DNA from: Fragilaria crotonensis
Taxonomy: Eukaryota; Bacillariophyta; Fragilariophyceae; Fragilariales; Fragilariaceae
Direction of reading: 5' to 3'
Assembly: GCA_022925895.1 (NCBI GenBank)
Contig: JAKSYS010000155.1
Location: 39,513 to 103,512 of the forward strand
Length of the DNA: 64,000 nucleotides
The position numbers were made by a program, and so were the translations under genes. Positions 43,151 through 56,281 of the stretch are shown here, in pieces. The notes beneath the pieces were generated by a model. It saw only the letters and a list, made by a program, of their open reading frames with translations, made no database searches and had not been told where the DNA came from. Numbering within the stretch: position 1 is the stretch's first letter; each line of letters begins with the position of its first letter.

Positions 43151-46100
43151 TTACTCATCGATAACGATGACACCATCCTTCAGGTTCGGCACAAAGCCGT
43201 AAACCAAGCCTGCATCAAAGTCGATTGCTGCCCGGTGTGTCTTGAACGCTTTGACAAGTCGTTCAATAAGAGGAAGCATGAGTTTAATTGTGTCATCTCC
43301 CCTGTTTTGACTCTCGTATAATGCTGAATAATTCGCACAGATGTATGCTCGTGCTTGCCTTGAAAGTTTGCGGACTGTCTCAGTTGTGAGGACTTCCCTG
43401 CTTGTCACATCACTTGCTAACCTTTTGAAAGCGTCCTTGCTTTTCTTAGAGTTCAGGGGCTTTTGTCTGTAGATCCCCGCCTTTGCAATACCCCATCTGT
43501 ATTGTACTCCTTCCCCCGCCAATTCGGCATGAAACTTTGGTGTGATGATGACTGAAACGCCAAGTCAACTGCCAACATGCGGCAAAGCAGTCAATTCTTC
43601 GGCAAAATCAAGAAAACTGGCCATAAGGCACTTTAAGCTCCAGTCCTCCGCACCTTCCAATACTTCACCATGATTGCCATCGGTTGCAACATCCACAGTA
43701 TACTTGTCGAGCTGTGCCTCATCAATCCAACCTCTTTCCCAAAGAACTTGTAAGAGACCTTTTGGCCGACCCTCCCAACCTTTCTTTTCTCTTATTCTCA
43801 CCACTCTTGTTCTATTTCCTTGTTTCTTGCATGTTCTTGCAATTCTACAAGGCGATAATTTCATCGATCATTCGGAATGCCGAATGGTGTAGTAAGCTCT
43901 GGCTTCAGTTCTGAAATTGTTTTGTTTCGCATTCGAGCAGGACCAGGAGGAGAAGGAAGGATTCGGTCATGATGGTTAAGATGCTCTCTTTCTTCTTGAT
44001 CCATCCAAAATGGCCCATCATTGGTTGATAGAAAAGTGAAACTCTGAGTCCTCGCCAACTTCTAAGGTACGTGAATGCATCCCAAGATACCCGTCATGTT
44101 GTTTCATAATTGACTCACGCACGCATGTTCGACTGTGCTTCACCGTAGCTCTTGTTCATACTGTGTGCATCTAATCTGTTGGAAAGTTTCTTAGCTTGCC
44201 CTTGCAAATGATTGAAAAGGAATGCAAAATCAAAGTGTGGATAGACAACCTTGAGACAATCAACACAATCTTTGAATTGAATTGACATATGATTGTATGT
44301 CCAGTATCCTTTGTTGTTTGTTCCAAGCTCAAAGTAGATAACAAAAGGTGAGTCTTTCACGTCTTTCCGTCTTTCTTCATTTCTTGTCCATGAATTGCGA
44401 TTGCTGCATCCGCATTGACGTAATTCTTGTTGCGACGTGTCTCGTTTATCTCACTGATTTGAATCCTGCTTAGTTTTAGGCCAAACCCCGTCTCAGGTGA
44501 TTGGAATGCTGACAACATTAATCCCATCCCTTCTGTCTTTGGAAGAAGTGCTCGCTGTCCCTCGTGTCCTACCCACTGGCGGTTGCCAATCAAGTACTGA
44601 TTGAAGACACTTTCATCCTGACCAAAAATCATAAGTGGTTTTGATGGCGATGATTCAGACTTCCTCACACTCAAGTTCCCTCCCATCACACCATACCCCA
44701 TGTCCTTTGCAACATCGTGAAAAAAGTCGTGATCATTGACATGAAATTCAATCATCTGGATGCCGTCGTCCGAAAGGTAAGAGTATCCTTTGCATTGGCA
44801 TTCAAATTCAATGGCAGTCGCTCATGTTTCCATCGTTCTTCAGTTTCCTTTGTCACTTGGATCCATCAATGGCATCTCGGTTCAAGCTTTAATAGGTAGC
44901 AGTCCTTGCAGAAATGGTTCATGTGGAAGACAACGTTTTGTCGTTCGTGGCCGTCAACAAAGAATGTTTTCTTTCGAGAGTCCTACGCGAATCCAAGTCG
45001 ACGCAGCCAACGCCACGTTGTAGATAAGGAAATTGGCGACTCTATGTAAACACCCAGTAGACAGTCGGCTTTAATTCTTTGTAATCTGTGTTTATTGTTG
45101 CCATTTGTCTCCTCGCCATTGTTGACGTCTTCATCGCCACAATCATGTTGTCCCTGAATTGTGTCTCGCTCTCCACTCACGATGTTATTGTTTGCTGCTT
45201 CAAACGCTGCTGGAATAATCTTCAACACGAGCTCGTTTCTTGCGAACGCAATTGTGAGATCAGCAAGGTTCTCAATGCAGTATTGGTGCCACGGAATGGT
45301 AATCTCGTCTTGGAAGTATTCCAATAAATTCGGGAAGAGGTTTCCGCTCCTTGTGAATGTTTGGGTTCGGATGCGGAAAACGCTCACGATTTGCCCTCAA
45401 TAGTATATTCCAACCTGCAACAGTCCGTTCATTTGTGCCAGCAGCTTCAATCCCCATCTTGCTGCTATCAAAGATTGCTTGTGTGCAACAATCTTCAACC
45501 CATCATGCCGAATTCATCTCCTCCAGTGCCATCGTGTAGGCCAAGCAAAGAATTGACGATCTCTGTCTAATTATGAAGATGTCATAAGCAGAACAGAGGT
45601 TGTCTTTATCATGCTTATCTACAAGGTCTCTCCATCCATCAACTGACCGATTGACTTGTTGAAGCCGCTCAATCCTCTGTTGAAGGACTTCGACAACGTT
45701 TTGATTGTCACTTACACTTCCAAGAAAGAGCTTTTTGGCTTCCGGGCTGTCCCAATACGTCTGTTCAACAATCATAGATGATGCAGTACCGTGTTGAAGC
45801 TTCTTAGCTTTATCTTCTGCTTCAAGTTGCGCTTGAGCTTTTCGTTTGATAGTTGATTGCTGAGAAATTTGCGTCGTCAAATCCACAATTTCGGGCATGC
45901 CACGTGCAATGCTGTATCGATCATTAATGCTCTCATCTTGTAGCAAAGACAAGAAATTTGTCTTTCCATCTGGCGGACGCTCTACCAAACCTCCTGGTGT
46001 TGTTATGTAGTAACCCCAAATGTTTCGTTTTTGATTGCTGAATGGACAGAGACCCCTTGCTTGACGTTGAAATAGGCCAGTTGTGTTCGATACAGTAAAG

Positions 46101-46297
46101 TCATCAAGAATTACTATACCGCCACCTTTCGAAATTGCTCGATTCATGGCACCTCTATCAAACCCAAGGGACTCAAGAGAAGGAAACTGAGCCTTAATGG
46201 CTCTATGAAAGGTTTCATCAGAGAGCCATTTGTCTCGGTATCGACTCTGCTTGGTGACTTCAAGCCAGCACTGGTAGAACATTTGTAGCTGCTTCAT
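43151..46297 (-). pseudogene. IS630/mariner-like DDE transposase relic
   Basis: At least seven frame-broken pieces read in order down from 46297: a coiled N-terminal region (to 45503), a Lys/Arg-rich linker (FPHPNPNIHKERKP), WRWLRRLGFA, the catalytic part, and a C-terminal RNase-H-like end. The first acidic residue is present (IFGQDESVFNQYLIGNRQW). The second motif reads FLFNHLQGQAKK where the relative at 62880 has FLFDHSQGHA, so Asp has become Asn. The third is HAELAGEGVQYRWGIAKA with its Glu. LQVLWERGWIDEAQLDKY is another shared block. The order D, D, E with WxxAK after the last Glu resembles IS630/Tc1-mariner enzymes. No terminal repeats found. Dead by frameshifts and by the lost Asp. Confidence 0.78.
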
Positions 46298-47443
46298 GAG
46301 GGCTGATCAGCCCAACCTTGCAGGCCAAAGTGCCTTAACCACTTGATGACGGAGCGAAGATTACCCTAGGGGTCGGGCTGATGAGGATCGGACAATGATG
46401 AAATTGTTGTCAAAATCTCATCGTCATGAGAGCTGTTTTTGTGTGCTGTCGATCGTGTTGTTTGTATTCCCGAGGATGCCAGATTCGATTTCAACCCATG
46501 ACGTCACTAGATCTTGTACTATTTCTACACAAGTTGTACTACATGTAACTCAGTGGTGAAACCATCCATACGGGGACTTCCAGTGACCCTCCCATGTATA
46601 ATGCCACTTTGGTGGAATTTCCGCACTTTGTAGTGTCATACATGGTACTCCAGTATGGTGCAGAATACTTGTAGAACGTCGTATGATCGAAATTCGACTG
46701 TTCCATTGAATCGGATCCCGTAGCCCGTAGCCTGCTTCCGCTAGTAGTAGTCTACCGGTAGCGTGGTTGAGGAATTGAACATTTCAACCTCGAAAGATTT
46801 TTCAGCGATCGACCCACCAGGAGGAAAAACTTGAACGATTCTCTTTTTCCCGCCGGAAGCGGAATTCCAAAAATTTGTTGCGCACTCGAAACACTCGATG
46901 TGACGCGTTGCACTTCAAATCCGTCAAGTACGTTGAGATTGCACCTGTCGGACCAGTAATCTGGTTTCCAAAATGTATGATACAGTACATCCAACCATCT
47001 GCTCCAAACTGCTGAATGTCCAATATGTATAGTCGTCTGTTGGGAATCCATATACTCCGAGTTTCCTCCAAGATATAGCAATTGGATGTGCGTCAGACTC
47101 GCGTCATATTGACGTTCTGTTCGTTCTTCGGGTTTGGCCATTATGCCTTTGCACCAAGTATTTTCTCCGGCTGGTGATCCTTTAAGGAAAGGATTGCGTC
47201 ATGCCTTCTGTTTGTCGTCTTTCAAACGAACAAGCCTTCCCATGCCCTTGAATTGTACTACGGTGTACTACGATGAGAACCCGCCTGCTAGTTATGTAGG
47301 CCAATCGAGTTTTTGACATGATGTGCCCACAAAATCAGACATCAGGACATCAGCAATATCTGGAATCGTAGGAGTGAAAACGTCGGCATTTACATAAACC
47401 GCCCCACTCGACAACGACAAGGATCAATCGCTTCTCTTTCACA
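46298..47443. other. Intergenic region upstream of YqgE-family gene
   Basis: No supported gene. A 129-residue minus-strand ORF (46752-47141) starts with ATG but has no recognisable domain. The 3' end of the region (about 47340-47440) is the likely promoter and 5' UTR of the next gene. Confidence 0.45.
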
Positions 47444-48973
47444 ATGGTCACCAGATTATCGATTCCCCTACAGCTCGCTCTCCTGCTGAGTGCTTGCACT
47501 AACGGTAGTCACGCCTTTGTGGTACCCCGCCCTACCTTTACCGCTTCTCGGCTCTCAACATCACTCTTCTACAACAGCAACCGCGGATCGAATGGCGAGA
47601 ATGAACTCAACGACATCATGCGCAATTCTCCATCTGCAAAGGATTGGCGAGAATTTCGTGCCAAGCTAGTCTTGCAAGAGTACGGTATTGCAACGGCAAC
47701 CGAAGAGCAACATCAGCAATGGGCCTACCAACAGGACTTGCTGGAAACCGGCGCGTTACTCGTGCATCAGGGATTCGACATGTCGAAGCCTCACCTGACG
47801 AAAGCTGTTCTGATGGTTGTTGATACCAACGAACAAGAAACAACTGCTCTTATCCTCAACAGGCCAGCCAACTTCACTCTCAACGAGAAGGAATTCACAG
47901 CCATTCTGCTCTACGGTGGACCACATTCAAGTTTCCACACTGGTGAGGAGCAACGCGTCTATTGCATCCATAGACAGTCCAACTGCAACGACGTGGGCCA
48001 GGAAATCCTTTCAGGACTCTTTCTCACTTCCCTTGAAGATGCCAAGCGACTGCAGGAGGAGGGTCGTGCAGTCCCAGCTGATTTTTTGTACATTTCAGGA
48101 TACGAAACACTTGATACCGCGCAAGTGACAGCCGGCATCAAGACTGGGATTTGGAAATCCATCACTGCGGATGCTCTGACGCTTCAGCAGAATCTCCTCC
48201 CAGATATGTGGAGCAATCTCCTCTCACTGACAGGCACTCCACCTCAACTTGACGCTGAAATGTCGACCGTTCAAGATCAATTGCTTCATGAGTGGTCACA
48301 AACGACACTCTTCCACGGCCCACCTCCGCCCCCGCTGACGACGCCCGCTCATGATATCAAGGAGGGTGATCTGCTTCGGGCATCGTCATTACCGCACGCA
48401 TTCTTGTTTGATCATCAAGAGTTTCACAAATCTCTCCTTTTGATTCTGGAAGCCAACGACGAAATGGCAGTGGGGGCCTTGCTCACGTTGCCCACAACGG
48501 AGCACGATCCACTGACGGACCTATTGATCCGTCACGGAGGTTCCGACTCGGAAGATGTCTATTGTTTGCATTATCTTGGCGACTCGGTCGGTGGCGGTCG
48601 CAAGGTTGGAAGTTCCTTCTACATGTGTTCTGTGGAAGAAGCGAAGGCTGCGTTGGACAAGGGAACCGTGGAACGCGACGAATTGCTCCTCATCAAGGGA
48701 AAAGTCGTTTTTCCCAAAGTGAATGCGGCTCTGGAGTGGGTGTCCCCGGACATGGCCCCGGATGTGTGGTCGCTGTTGAGCGAGCAACGAAGGCTGGGTC
48801 CAATCTCACTGGAAGCCAATGTCGATGTTGCCTGCCAAACATGGCGAATGGCTGGTGGTGTCGATGGCGACGATGTGAATTTGTTCCATTTGGGTTATGA
48901 AGCTGTCAAGCAGTGGCTCTCGTCCAATCTGCTCAAGGAAGATGATGGCATGCTGGGCGGGTTGAGACCGTGA
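47444..48973 (+). CDS. Plastid-targeted YqgE/AlgH (UPF0301, DUF179) protein, two domains
   Basis: 509 residues, one exon. The start is a classic diatom bipartite plastid presequence: a signal peptide (RLSIPLQLALLLSACTNGSH) with cleavage at SHA followed directly by Phe (HAFVVP), then a Ser/Thr/Arg-rich transit segment (TFTASRLSTSLF). Two YqgE/AlgH-like domains follow. The first has TGALLVHQGFDM, AVLMVVDTNEQETTALILNR, ILLYGGPHS and LFLTSLEDAKRL. The second has GDLLRASSLPHAFLFDHQEF, HKSLLLILEAND, RHGGSDSEDVYCLHYLGD and YMCSVEEAKAAL. Biochemical function of the family is not settled. The gene is clean, unlike its neighbours. Confidence 0.92.
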   Translation: MVTRLSIPLQLALLLSACTNGSHAFVVPRPTFTASRLSTSLFYNSNRGSNGENELNDIMRNSPSAKDWREFRAKLVLQEYGIATATEEQHQQWAYQQDLLETGALLVHQGFDMSKPHLTKAVLMVVDTNEQETTALILNRPANFTLNEKEFTAILLYGGPHSSFHTGEEQRVYCIHRQSNCNDVGQEILSGLFLTSLEDAKRLQEEGRAVPADFLYISGYETLDTAQVTAGIKTGIWKSITADALTLQQNLLPDMWSNLLSLTGTPPQLDAEMSTVQDQLLHEWSQTTLFHGPPPPPLTTPAHDIKEGDLLRASSLPHAFLFDHQEFHKSLLLILEANDEMAVGALLTLPTTEHDPLTDLLIRHGGSDSEDVYCLHYLGDSVGGGRKVGSSFYMCSVEEAKAALDKGTVERDELLLIKGKVVFPKVNAALEWVSPDMAPDVWSLLSEQRRLGPISLEANVDVACQTWRMAGGVDGDDVNLFHLGYEAVKQWLSSNLLKEDDGMLGGLRP

Positions 48974-49121
48974 GCATGTGATTCGTTACTTATGAATGGA
49001 AAAGGTATGCTAACTTAGCCGGAATTATCTGGAATGATATTAGTATGCTTTTATACTTCTTTGTTATTCAAATGAATCCGAAAACCACGCAATTTGTTTC
49101 CGGGTTCTGTGCGTTCAAAAG

Positions 49122-51720
49122 TGCTACTACGAAAAAGTCAACAGAGATGTCAAGACGCACCGCAAGAAGTCTTGTGGAATCAGGGATGTTGTCACTACAG
49201 ACACTTTCAATAGCACGGACCAATACGACGAGTTCGCCGTGGACACTTTCGACGGTCTCAATGGCTGCCCATCCGGCTGTGGGCAGACTGTTTCGCCAAT
49301 TGGCCAGCCCACTGCATCGCCAATTGGCCAGCCCACAGCATCGCCAACTGTCGCGTCACCAACTGCGTTACCCACTGCGCAGCCAACAGGTCCTCCGAAT
49401 GCGTCGCCCTCTGCCTCACCAACGAAGTCACCGACTTCTTCTCCGACTGCCTCCCCGACGGTGTTGTCCACTGCCTCCCCAACGGAGTCCGTGGCGGCTA
49501 CTGATTTGGTTATCAGCGAGTACATCGAGGGTACCTCCTTCAACAAAGTCATTGAGTTGTGCAATCCGTCGTCGAGCGCTGTCAACTTGACAACTTCGAA
49601 CTACTTGCTTCAGATATACTTCAACGGTGCCACTTCCGCAACATCCATCACACTCAGTGGGACTGTTCCCGCCGGAGGATCCTTTGTCCTTGCCAACAAT
49701 CAAGCCGCATTTGGCATACTATTGAATGCCAACCAGACTTCTAGTTTTCTTAATTTCAATGGTGACGATGCTGTGGTGCTAAGGAAGAGCGGTGTAAGCG
49801 GCACTGTTGTAGACTCATTCGGCCAGGTTGGAAATCGAACTGATTTTGGTACCGACAAGGCATACCGCAAGAAGTCTAGTGGAATCAGCGATGTTGTCAC
49901 TACCGATGCTTTCAATCGCACGGTCCAATACGACGAGTTCACCACGGACACCATTGACGGTCTCAGAAACTGTCCGTCCGGCTGTGGGCAAACTTACTCG
50001 CCCACTGAGGTGCCATCTACCTCCCCTTCTTCTTCTCCATCTTTGTCGACCACTGAGTCACCAACTACCTACCCTACTTCTTCTCCAACTATACCGCCCA
50101 CTACTTCCCCAACGGCATCACCCACTGACCAGCCCACTGGTTCTCCGACTGCGCAGCCAACTCGACTCCCCACCACTGCTCAGCCACCTCGACTCCCCAC
50201 GGAGCACCCAACTCGACTCCCTACAACTGCTCAGCCAACTCGACTCCCCACGGAGCAGCCAACTGGAATCCCCACCACAGCGAGGCCAACTGGATTCCCC
50301 ACCACAGCGAGGCCAACAACTTCGCCTACGAGCTCCCCGACTTCTTCCCCCACGGCATCGCCAACTGTCCAGCCCACGAGGTCCCCGACAGCTGAGCCAA
50401 CTGGACTCCCCACCATAGCTCAGCCTACTCTGGCTCCCACTTCTGCCCCAACTACCTTCCTGACTTATTCTCCAACTACATTGCCCACTTCTGCTCCAAC
50501 TGCGTCGCCCACTTCTGCTCCAACTGCGCCGCCCACTACTTTCCCAACATCGTCGCCAACTACCTTCCCGACGTCTGCTCCAACTGCGTCGCCCACTCCT
50601 TTCCCAACAACCTCGCCAACTACCTCCCCGATTTCTTCTCCTACTTGTCCCCCCACCGCGTCGCCAACTGTGCAGCCGACTGGTTCTCCGACTGCGCAGC
50701 CAACAGGGTCCCCTACCATGCAGCCAACTGGATTCCCCACCACTGCTAGGCCAACTGGTTCCACTACGACGCAGCCAACGGGATTCCCCACCACTGCTAG
50801 GCCAACTGGGTCCCCTACGACGCAGCCAACTGGATTCCCCACCACTGCTAGGCCAACTGGGTCCCCTACGACGCAGCCAACTGGATTCCCCACCACTGCT
50901 AGGCCAACTACTTCGCCAACTACCTCCCCCACTTCCTTTCCAACTACTTCGCCCACTACCTCCCCCACTACTTTCCCAACATCTGCTCCAACTACCTTCC
51001 CGACTTCTGCTCCAACTACCTTCCCGACTTCTGATCCAACTACCTCCCCGACTTCTGCTCCAACTACCTCCCCGACTTCTGCTCCAACTACCTCCCCGAC
51101 TTCTGCTCCAACTAACTCCCCGACTTCTGCTCCAACTAACTCCCCGACTACTGCTCCAACTACCTCGCCTACTACCTCCCCTACTACCTCCCCTACTTCT
51201 TCTCCAACTTCATCTCCCACTACTTTTCCCACGGCACTTCCAACTGTTCAGCCCACTGGTTCTCCGACTGCTCAGCCAACTGGATTCCCCACCATTGCAA
51301 GGCCAACTGGTTCTCCGACTGCTCAGCCAACTGGATTCCCCACCACTGCTAGGCCAACTGGGTCCCCTACTACGCAGCCAACTGGATTCCCCACCACTGC
51401 AAGGCCAACTGGGTCCCCTACTACGCAGCCAACTGGATTCCCCACCACTGCTAGGCCAACTGGGTCCCCTACTACGCAGCCAACTGGATTCCCCACCACT
51501 GCTGGCCAACTGGGTCCCCTACGACGCAGCCAACTGGATTCCCCACCACTGCTAGGCCAACTGGGTCCCCTACTACGCAGCCAACTGGATTCCCCACCAC
51601 TGCTAGGCCAACTGGGTCCCCTACGACGCAGCCAACTGGATTACCCACCACTTCTCAGCCAACTCGAGCCCCCACGACACCGAGCCCCAAACTCCTTCTA
51701 GCAAATCACCTGTCAGGAAG
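49122..51720 (+). pseudogene. LTD/PT-repeat protein, locus D (5'-truncated)
   Basis: Homology begins abruptly near 49125, in the middle of an LTD (VNRDVKTHRKKSCGIRDVV, then TTDTFNSTDQYDEFAVDTFD); no signal peptide or start is visible. A PT linker and a complete second LTD follow (TDLVISEYIEGTSFNKVIEL to NCPSGCG, 49500-49990). A very long PT tail comes next (RLPTTAQPTRLPT, TSPTSAPT, QPTGFPTTARPTGSPTT). One A is missing near 51503, shifting the frame for the last 200 bases. This is the same family as loci A-C but on the opposite strand and more diverged (residues such as AAFGILLNANQTSSFLNF). A truncated pseudogene. Confidence 0.8.
50760..51660 (+). repeat. 51-bp and 24-bp PT repeats of locus D
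   Basis: A 51-base unit encoding TGSPTTQPTGFPTTARP recurs near 50760-50900 and again at 51300-51640. Between them 24-base units encode TSPTSAPT. Confidence 0.82.
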
Positions 51721-52140
51721 GGCAATATGGCACCTTGACCAACATGATCGTAAGCCTAAACTTAAACATTTAGCCATTGCATATTGCACTCTGTTAAGTT
51801 CTGCTGTGTAGTGATTGCTGATGAAGAATTCCATTGTGTGACTTTGGGATTAAAGTTGGATTTACTTACCTATGCAGGAGTCGATCGCACCGAGTTAAGC
51901 AGATCATTGTCATTAATTGCACTTCGGACAAGACAGAGACACATTCTGAAAAAAGGAGGCGGATGTACAAGCACTGGAAAGTGCTAATCAATATTCTATT
52001 GACAGTGCGCACAGGAAGCAGTTCAACTTAGTGCTTGACCATCCTCAATCCCTACGAAGGGCTCCTCACCAACCACAACCTCCGAGAAGGTGAAGACCTT
52101 TGCACACACTCATTGTAACCGCTCGAAGGTACTTCGTAAC
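51721..52140. other. Spacer before copia LTR
   Basis: No gene seen. Ends at the CA terminus of the LTR. Confidence 0.4.
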
Positions 52141-52582
52141 TGGATTAAACCCGTCGCAAGTGTGGTACATCCGCCCTTGCCGGTGTTTGACTCCTAACAT
52201 TAAGATTAATCACTAGTAGTAACAGCTTACAACTTGATCAATTATAAAAAGAGTGAGTCGACGAATCTAGGAACACTTCTGACACCACCTGGAGGGCTTA
52301 TGAGGTCATTTAGCGATCCCTAACATGACCGGCATAAATCCCTATCTCGTCCGGCTTCTCCGGGTGTCCGAATAACCCAAACTCATGATAGAATTCATTC
52401 AGTCCCCTCGGTCTAGGCGTCACAGACAACTAGTCCGACCCGTATTCATCATGCAGAGGCCGGCCACCATTGGCTAGTTTTGGTGGTTCCACGTGTCATC
52501 ACGCGTACGTCCACCCATTCGCTTACATAAAGCTGGGGTTAGTGGTTCCACGTACGTCGTGTACTCCACTCGCATCATGTCA
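52141..52582 (-). repeat. 3' LTR of copia element 1
   Basis: Read on the minus strand it begins TGACATGATGCG (52582) and ends at CA (52141). It is highly similar over its whole length to the inverted LTR 57548-57968 and, in part, to 57426-57547. It lies directly downstream of the RNase H end of element 1. Confidence 0.82.
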
Positions 52583-52677
52583 CACCTGGACATTTTGCAC
52601 GCCAGTCATGTCCGTTTTGGACACTTTACCACAGAACGCGAGAACACAACTCTCTTAGTCGCGGTCCCGGAAGACAC

Positions 52678-53078
52678 TTAGTCAGAACATCTGCCGTTGG
52701 TTTCTCCGTCTTCCTTCGCAATCCTCACAATACCAGCTGCTTGCGCCTCGCGCACGCGGTGATACGCGATTGCTATGCTTCTTTTCAAAGTCGACTCGGG
52801 CTTGGTTGAGTTCTTCACAACCGATTCGTTATCACAGAAGACATTCGTAGGTCCATCCACTTGGACGCCCATCATGCGCAACTTGTAACGCAACCCTTCA
52901 ACCATTTCAACTGCAATCTTTGCAGCGATAAACTCAGATCCAAAGGTAGAAGCCTCAACAGTGTTCTGTCGCTCGAATACCAAAGGATTGGTGCTCGATT
53001 CACAAAAATCAAGACTCCAGTATGAGAGCGGCGAGTGACGCGACAACCAGCATGGTCAGCGTCAACAAAACAACTCAT
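52678..53078 (-). pseudogene. Copia RNase H, frameshifted
   Basis: Two frames: FVDADHAGCRVTRRSHTG (first catalytic Asp) and, after one shift, EASTFGSEFIAAKIAVEMVE (Glu) with CDNESVVKN (Asp). Ends before the LTR. Confidence 0.85.
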
Positions 53079-54608
53079 CGATACCGATTGTCCCCGGACT
53101 TCGGGCGCATCTGGCGGTAAAGCTTCACACGCGCCAGGATAGTACTCGCTCCAATCACATTTTGAAAGCGACTCTCATCAAACACTGGTTCCGTATCGTC
53201 GAAGACCATGCTTGACCTGTTGTACCGTTTCAAGTATGCAAAGATATGGAAAGCCTGATCAAGATGTCCCCGCCTTGGAGAAGCCAGGAAACGCGACAAC
53301 ATTGCAACGTCTACCAGGATGTCAATCCGACCAAGTTCGCAAATCCAACGCAATACTCCAATCAAACCCTGGAAGTAGTTTGCACGCTTTGCATCCAACT
53401 TCGGAGTAGTGTCAATTTCAGGTCGGTAACCTTGACTCATGGTTGTCGACACTTTCGTGCTCAGACGTTCACCAATCTCCTCAAGCTCGCGTTCAACTTC
53501 GGTCACAGCCCGTTTCACATAAAGATCAGACGACATTGCCCACCTTACCTTTGTTGGGTTCTCTGCACCATCAATTGTCCACTTCTTGACTTAAGCGTCA
53601 GGTTCCTTTACACTTTCTTCAAGGTATACTTGGAAGCAAGATAGTCCATCACAACTTGTGGCTCATGTGAGATGCAAAGAATGTCATCCACATAGCAAAG
53701 GACATACTCCCAGTACTTGTCCCCATTCGGCTTCACCTTAGGTCTCATCCACACGTCAGGATCACCTTTGCAGCTGACAAAGCCTCCTTCGCGTAACGTG
53801 GATGCCATGTGGTCTCGCCATCGAGCACCACTTGACTTAAGACCATAGAGCGCCCGGACAATAAGAACTGGTCGGCCAACTTTGTCCGCTCCAAATTCCA
53901 ACCCTGCGATTGTGTAGACCTTCTCCTTTGTAGGAGCATTCAGGTATGCCCCTTGCACATCGGCAGAAAGGACATCCAAGTCATTCAGCGCTGCCAAATT
54001 GAAAGCAATCCTTATGCTGTCGCGCGAAACAACACTTGAATATGTTGACTCTTTCGGCGGATCAGTTTGATGCCCTCCGGCAACCAAACGCGCCTTCCTC
54101 GTCAAATCCATTTTGACATCAAAGATCATGTGGCAGTCAATCTTTTGTAGAACTTGGGCGCTTCGTCGCCGTCAATGAACTCGAATGCCGGCATAACATT
54201 CTTCATTTCCTGCTCGATTGCCTTTCTCCAAAAGTCGGTCCCCGTTCGTTCATCGATCTTAAGGGCCTCCGCCACCGTCTTCGGCAGTTCAATTCCAAAC
54301 TTATGCGTCTTAGCCCAGTATCTGGCCTTGACCTTCTTTATGATTCGATCCCGTTTGCGCAGAGCCTTGCGTACCCACCAAGCAAATGCCGGTTCTTCAG
54401 CAATCTTGTTGGCGACAGCATACCTGCGACCTCCACCGGGTTTGACTCCTTCAATTCTGACAATGGAACCCAGGTCGTTGAACCATCGCGCCACTCGACT
54501 TGCAAATCCCAGCCTCGCGAGTGATCCGCGGATGTCTCTTACCATATCGGTCTTCCACGAAGCCATCATCCTTTGAAATAGCGTGGCCATTGGTCCGATG
54601 GTCGACAA
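53075..54608 (-). pseudogene. Copia reverse transcriptase, frameshifted
   Basis: Pieces: 54608-54126 (N-terminal part, FWRKAIEQEMKNV), 54129-53608 (palm: KARLVAGGHQTDPP, FNLAALNDLDVLSADVQGAY, ALYGLKSSGARW, and catalytic YVDDIL), 53536-53075 (thumb/connection, YFQGLIGVLRWICELGRID). The YVDD box is intact; frames are broken between the pieces. Confidence 0.88.
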
Positions 54609-54671
54609 TCTTGCTCAACACAGAATAGCTTCGTCCCTCGTCATCAAGCTGGGACAGCATGTTCTCCGCAA

Positions 54672-56281
54672 TCAGGTTAGCCGCAAAATTGCCTCTGTCA
54701 AACCGTCAGGAAATTCCACCTCGTATAAACAAGTATCCAACAACGGGTTTGCGTGACGCTTGCCAATCGGCCGACCATCATGGTCGCGCTTCCTCCCAAC
54801 GACGGTTGCCTTCTTGGCTTCACCGCCCTGGGGAAGGAGCACCTGAGCAGTCAAATATTCATCATAAGATTCAGGGGTGTGGTCATCGGTCCCCTCGTCG
54901 GGACTTGGTGTGTCCCCTGGATCATTACAACCTTCGTCTTCATCGTCGAAGACATCATCTGAGGTTTCCGGCATGGAACCTCTCAATTCCTTGAGATCAT
55001 CCCCAATTTTGGAGCGGATGCCCTCATCCAACTCCACGAGCCGAGTCTTTATGTCAGGATTAGCAAAGTCATCTTCGCTCAGTCCCCAGACAGACTTGCG
55101 GACAATAATCTTCCCAGTCTTGGTCAGAAGGTAAAATGCCATCAGGTCTGTTGAGACTTCGGCAACTCCGAGCCACCGTCCAAGCAACTTCTGCTCATGT
55201 GGGAAGGTACCAACTGGATCCCAATACAAGACTGGCTCATACCAATCAAACTGGGCATACTGGGAGATGTCTGGTGTAGATCCCAACACGTCCTCGTCGG
55301 GAACTCTTCCTGAGTTGTGGCATATCAAGTGCCGTCAATCGTCGAATCGCCGCCCACTTACCGCAGAAACACCAAAGGCGTCTCGGTGCCTTCGAACGAC
55401 GTAAGGTTCTCCGGATCCCAACCTTCAGCTCGAATCGTTGACTCCGCCAGGTTCGACCATGGACTGTAAGGAACTGTTTGCTCTTGCCAAATTCGAAATT
55501 GGCGACAGATCTTCCTAAACTCCCCGTGGACTTCTCTGGTGCATTGTCAGTCACAACCGTCTGGGGTATCCCAACCTCTTGATAAAGGGCATCAGAGCAT
55601 TTGGTCCAGCCATGCTCTTGCTCTTCATGGATAGAAGTGATCGCTCCCTCGACCATTCGTAAACACTTGCGCCGTCAAGTGTCCCTGACCGATTGCGTTT
55701 CGAGAACATAGTATCCGAGTACCACTTACCGCTCAAGTTTGGGGAACGCAAGATGATCGAGTTTCTGACGCACTTTCCTTTCGCCTTTGCCAAAACATTC
55801 CTGATTCCGGATTGCGTTGTCACTTTCAATGTCCTCTTAGCAGTGTCAAGGCCAACTCCCACCTCCGAGAAAGGATCTCAGGTGTTATGACTGATCGTTT
55901 GTCGCTCGTAGAAAGGGCAAACAACTTTCGGCTTTCGTCGTCCATCGGATAAAGTTCATTGTCGTTGCGACCGGACAAGCCGTCTCCAAAAGTGTCATCT
56001 GTTGCGACATTGACTGCAGCCACCAAGCGATCCGCCAGAGAGCCATCCTCCTGACCGATGGTGATGTGCATCATTGCACGCAAAGATTGCACCGCAGAAA
56101 CCAACCTTGAAGCATTCCGCACATGATCAGTTGCCAACAACTTTTCAGCAACGCACACGCTGGAAACATATGTCTCCTCCTTTTTGGCAAACTGGTCAGA
56201 AGAGGGATCCCACTGCATCGGGGATGTCAATTCCACGTGAGGATATTGCTCGTATTCCGCCCACGTTGGCTTACGACTCAC
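54672..56281 (-). pseudogene. Copia integrase region, frameshifted
   Basis: 56281-55826 is a diverged N-terminal segment; 55862-55551 and 55656-55246 hold the integrase core (GLDTAKRTLKVTTQSGIRN, VTDNAPEKS with the catalytic Asp). 55328-54672 is the C-terminal part with LGRWLGVAEVSTDLMAFYLL and YEVEFPDG, typical of diatom CoDi elements. Confidence 0.8.

Noticed and set aside
46752-47141. 129-residue minus ORF with ATG
   Set aside because: No recognisable domain or signal; overlapping ORFs in other frames are equally long for the region. Possible but unsupported.
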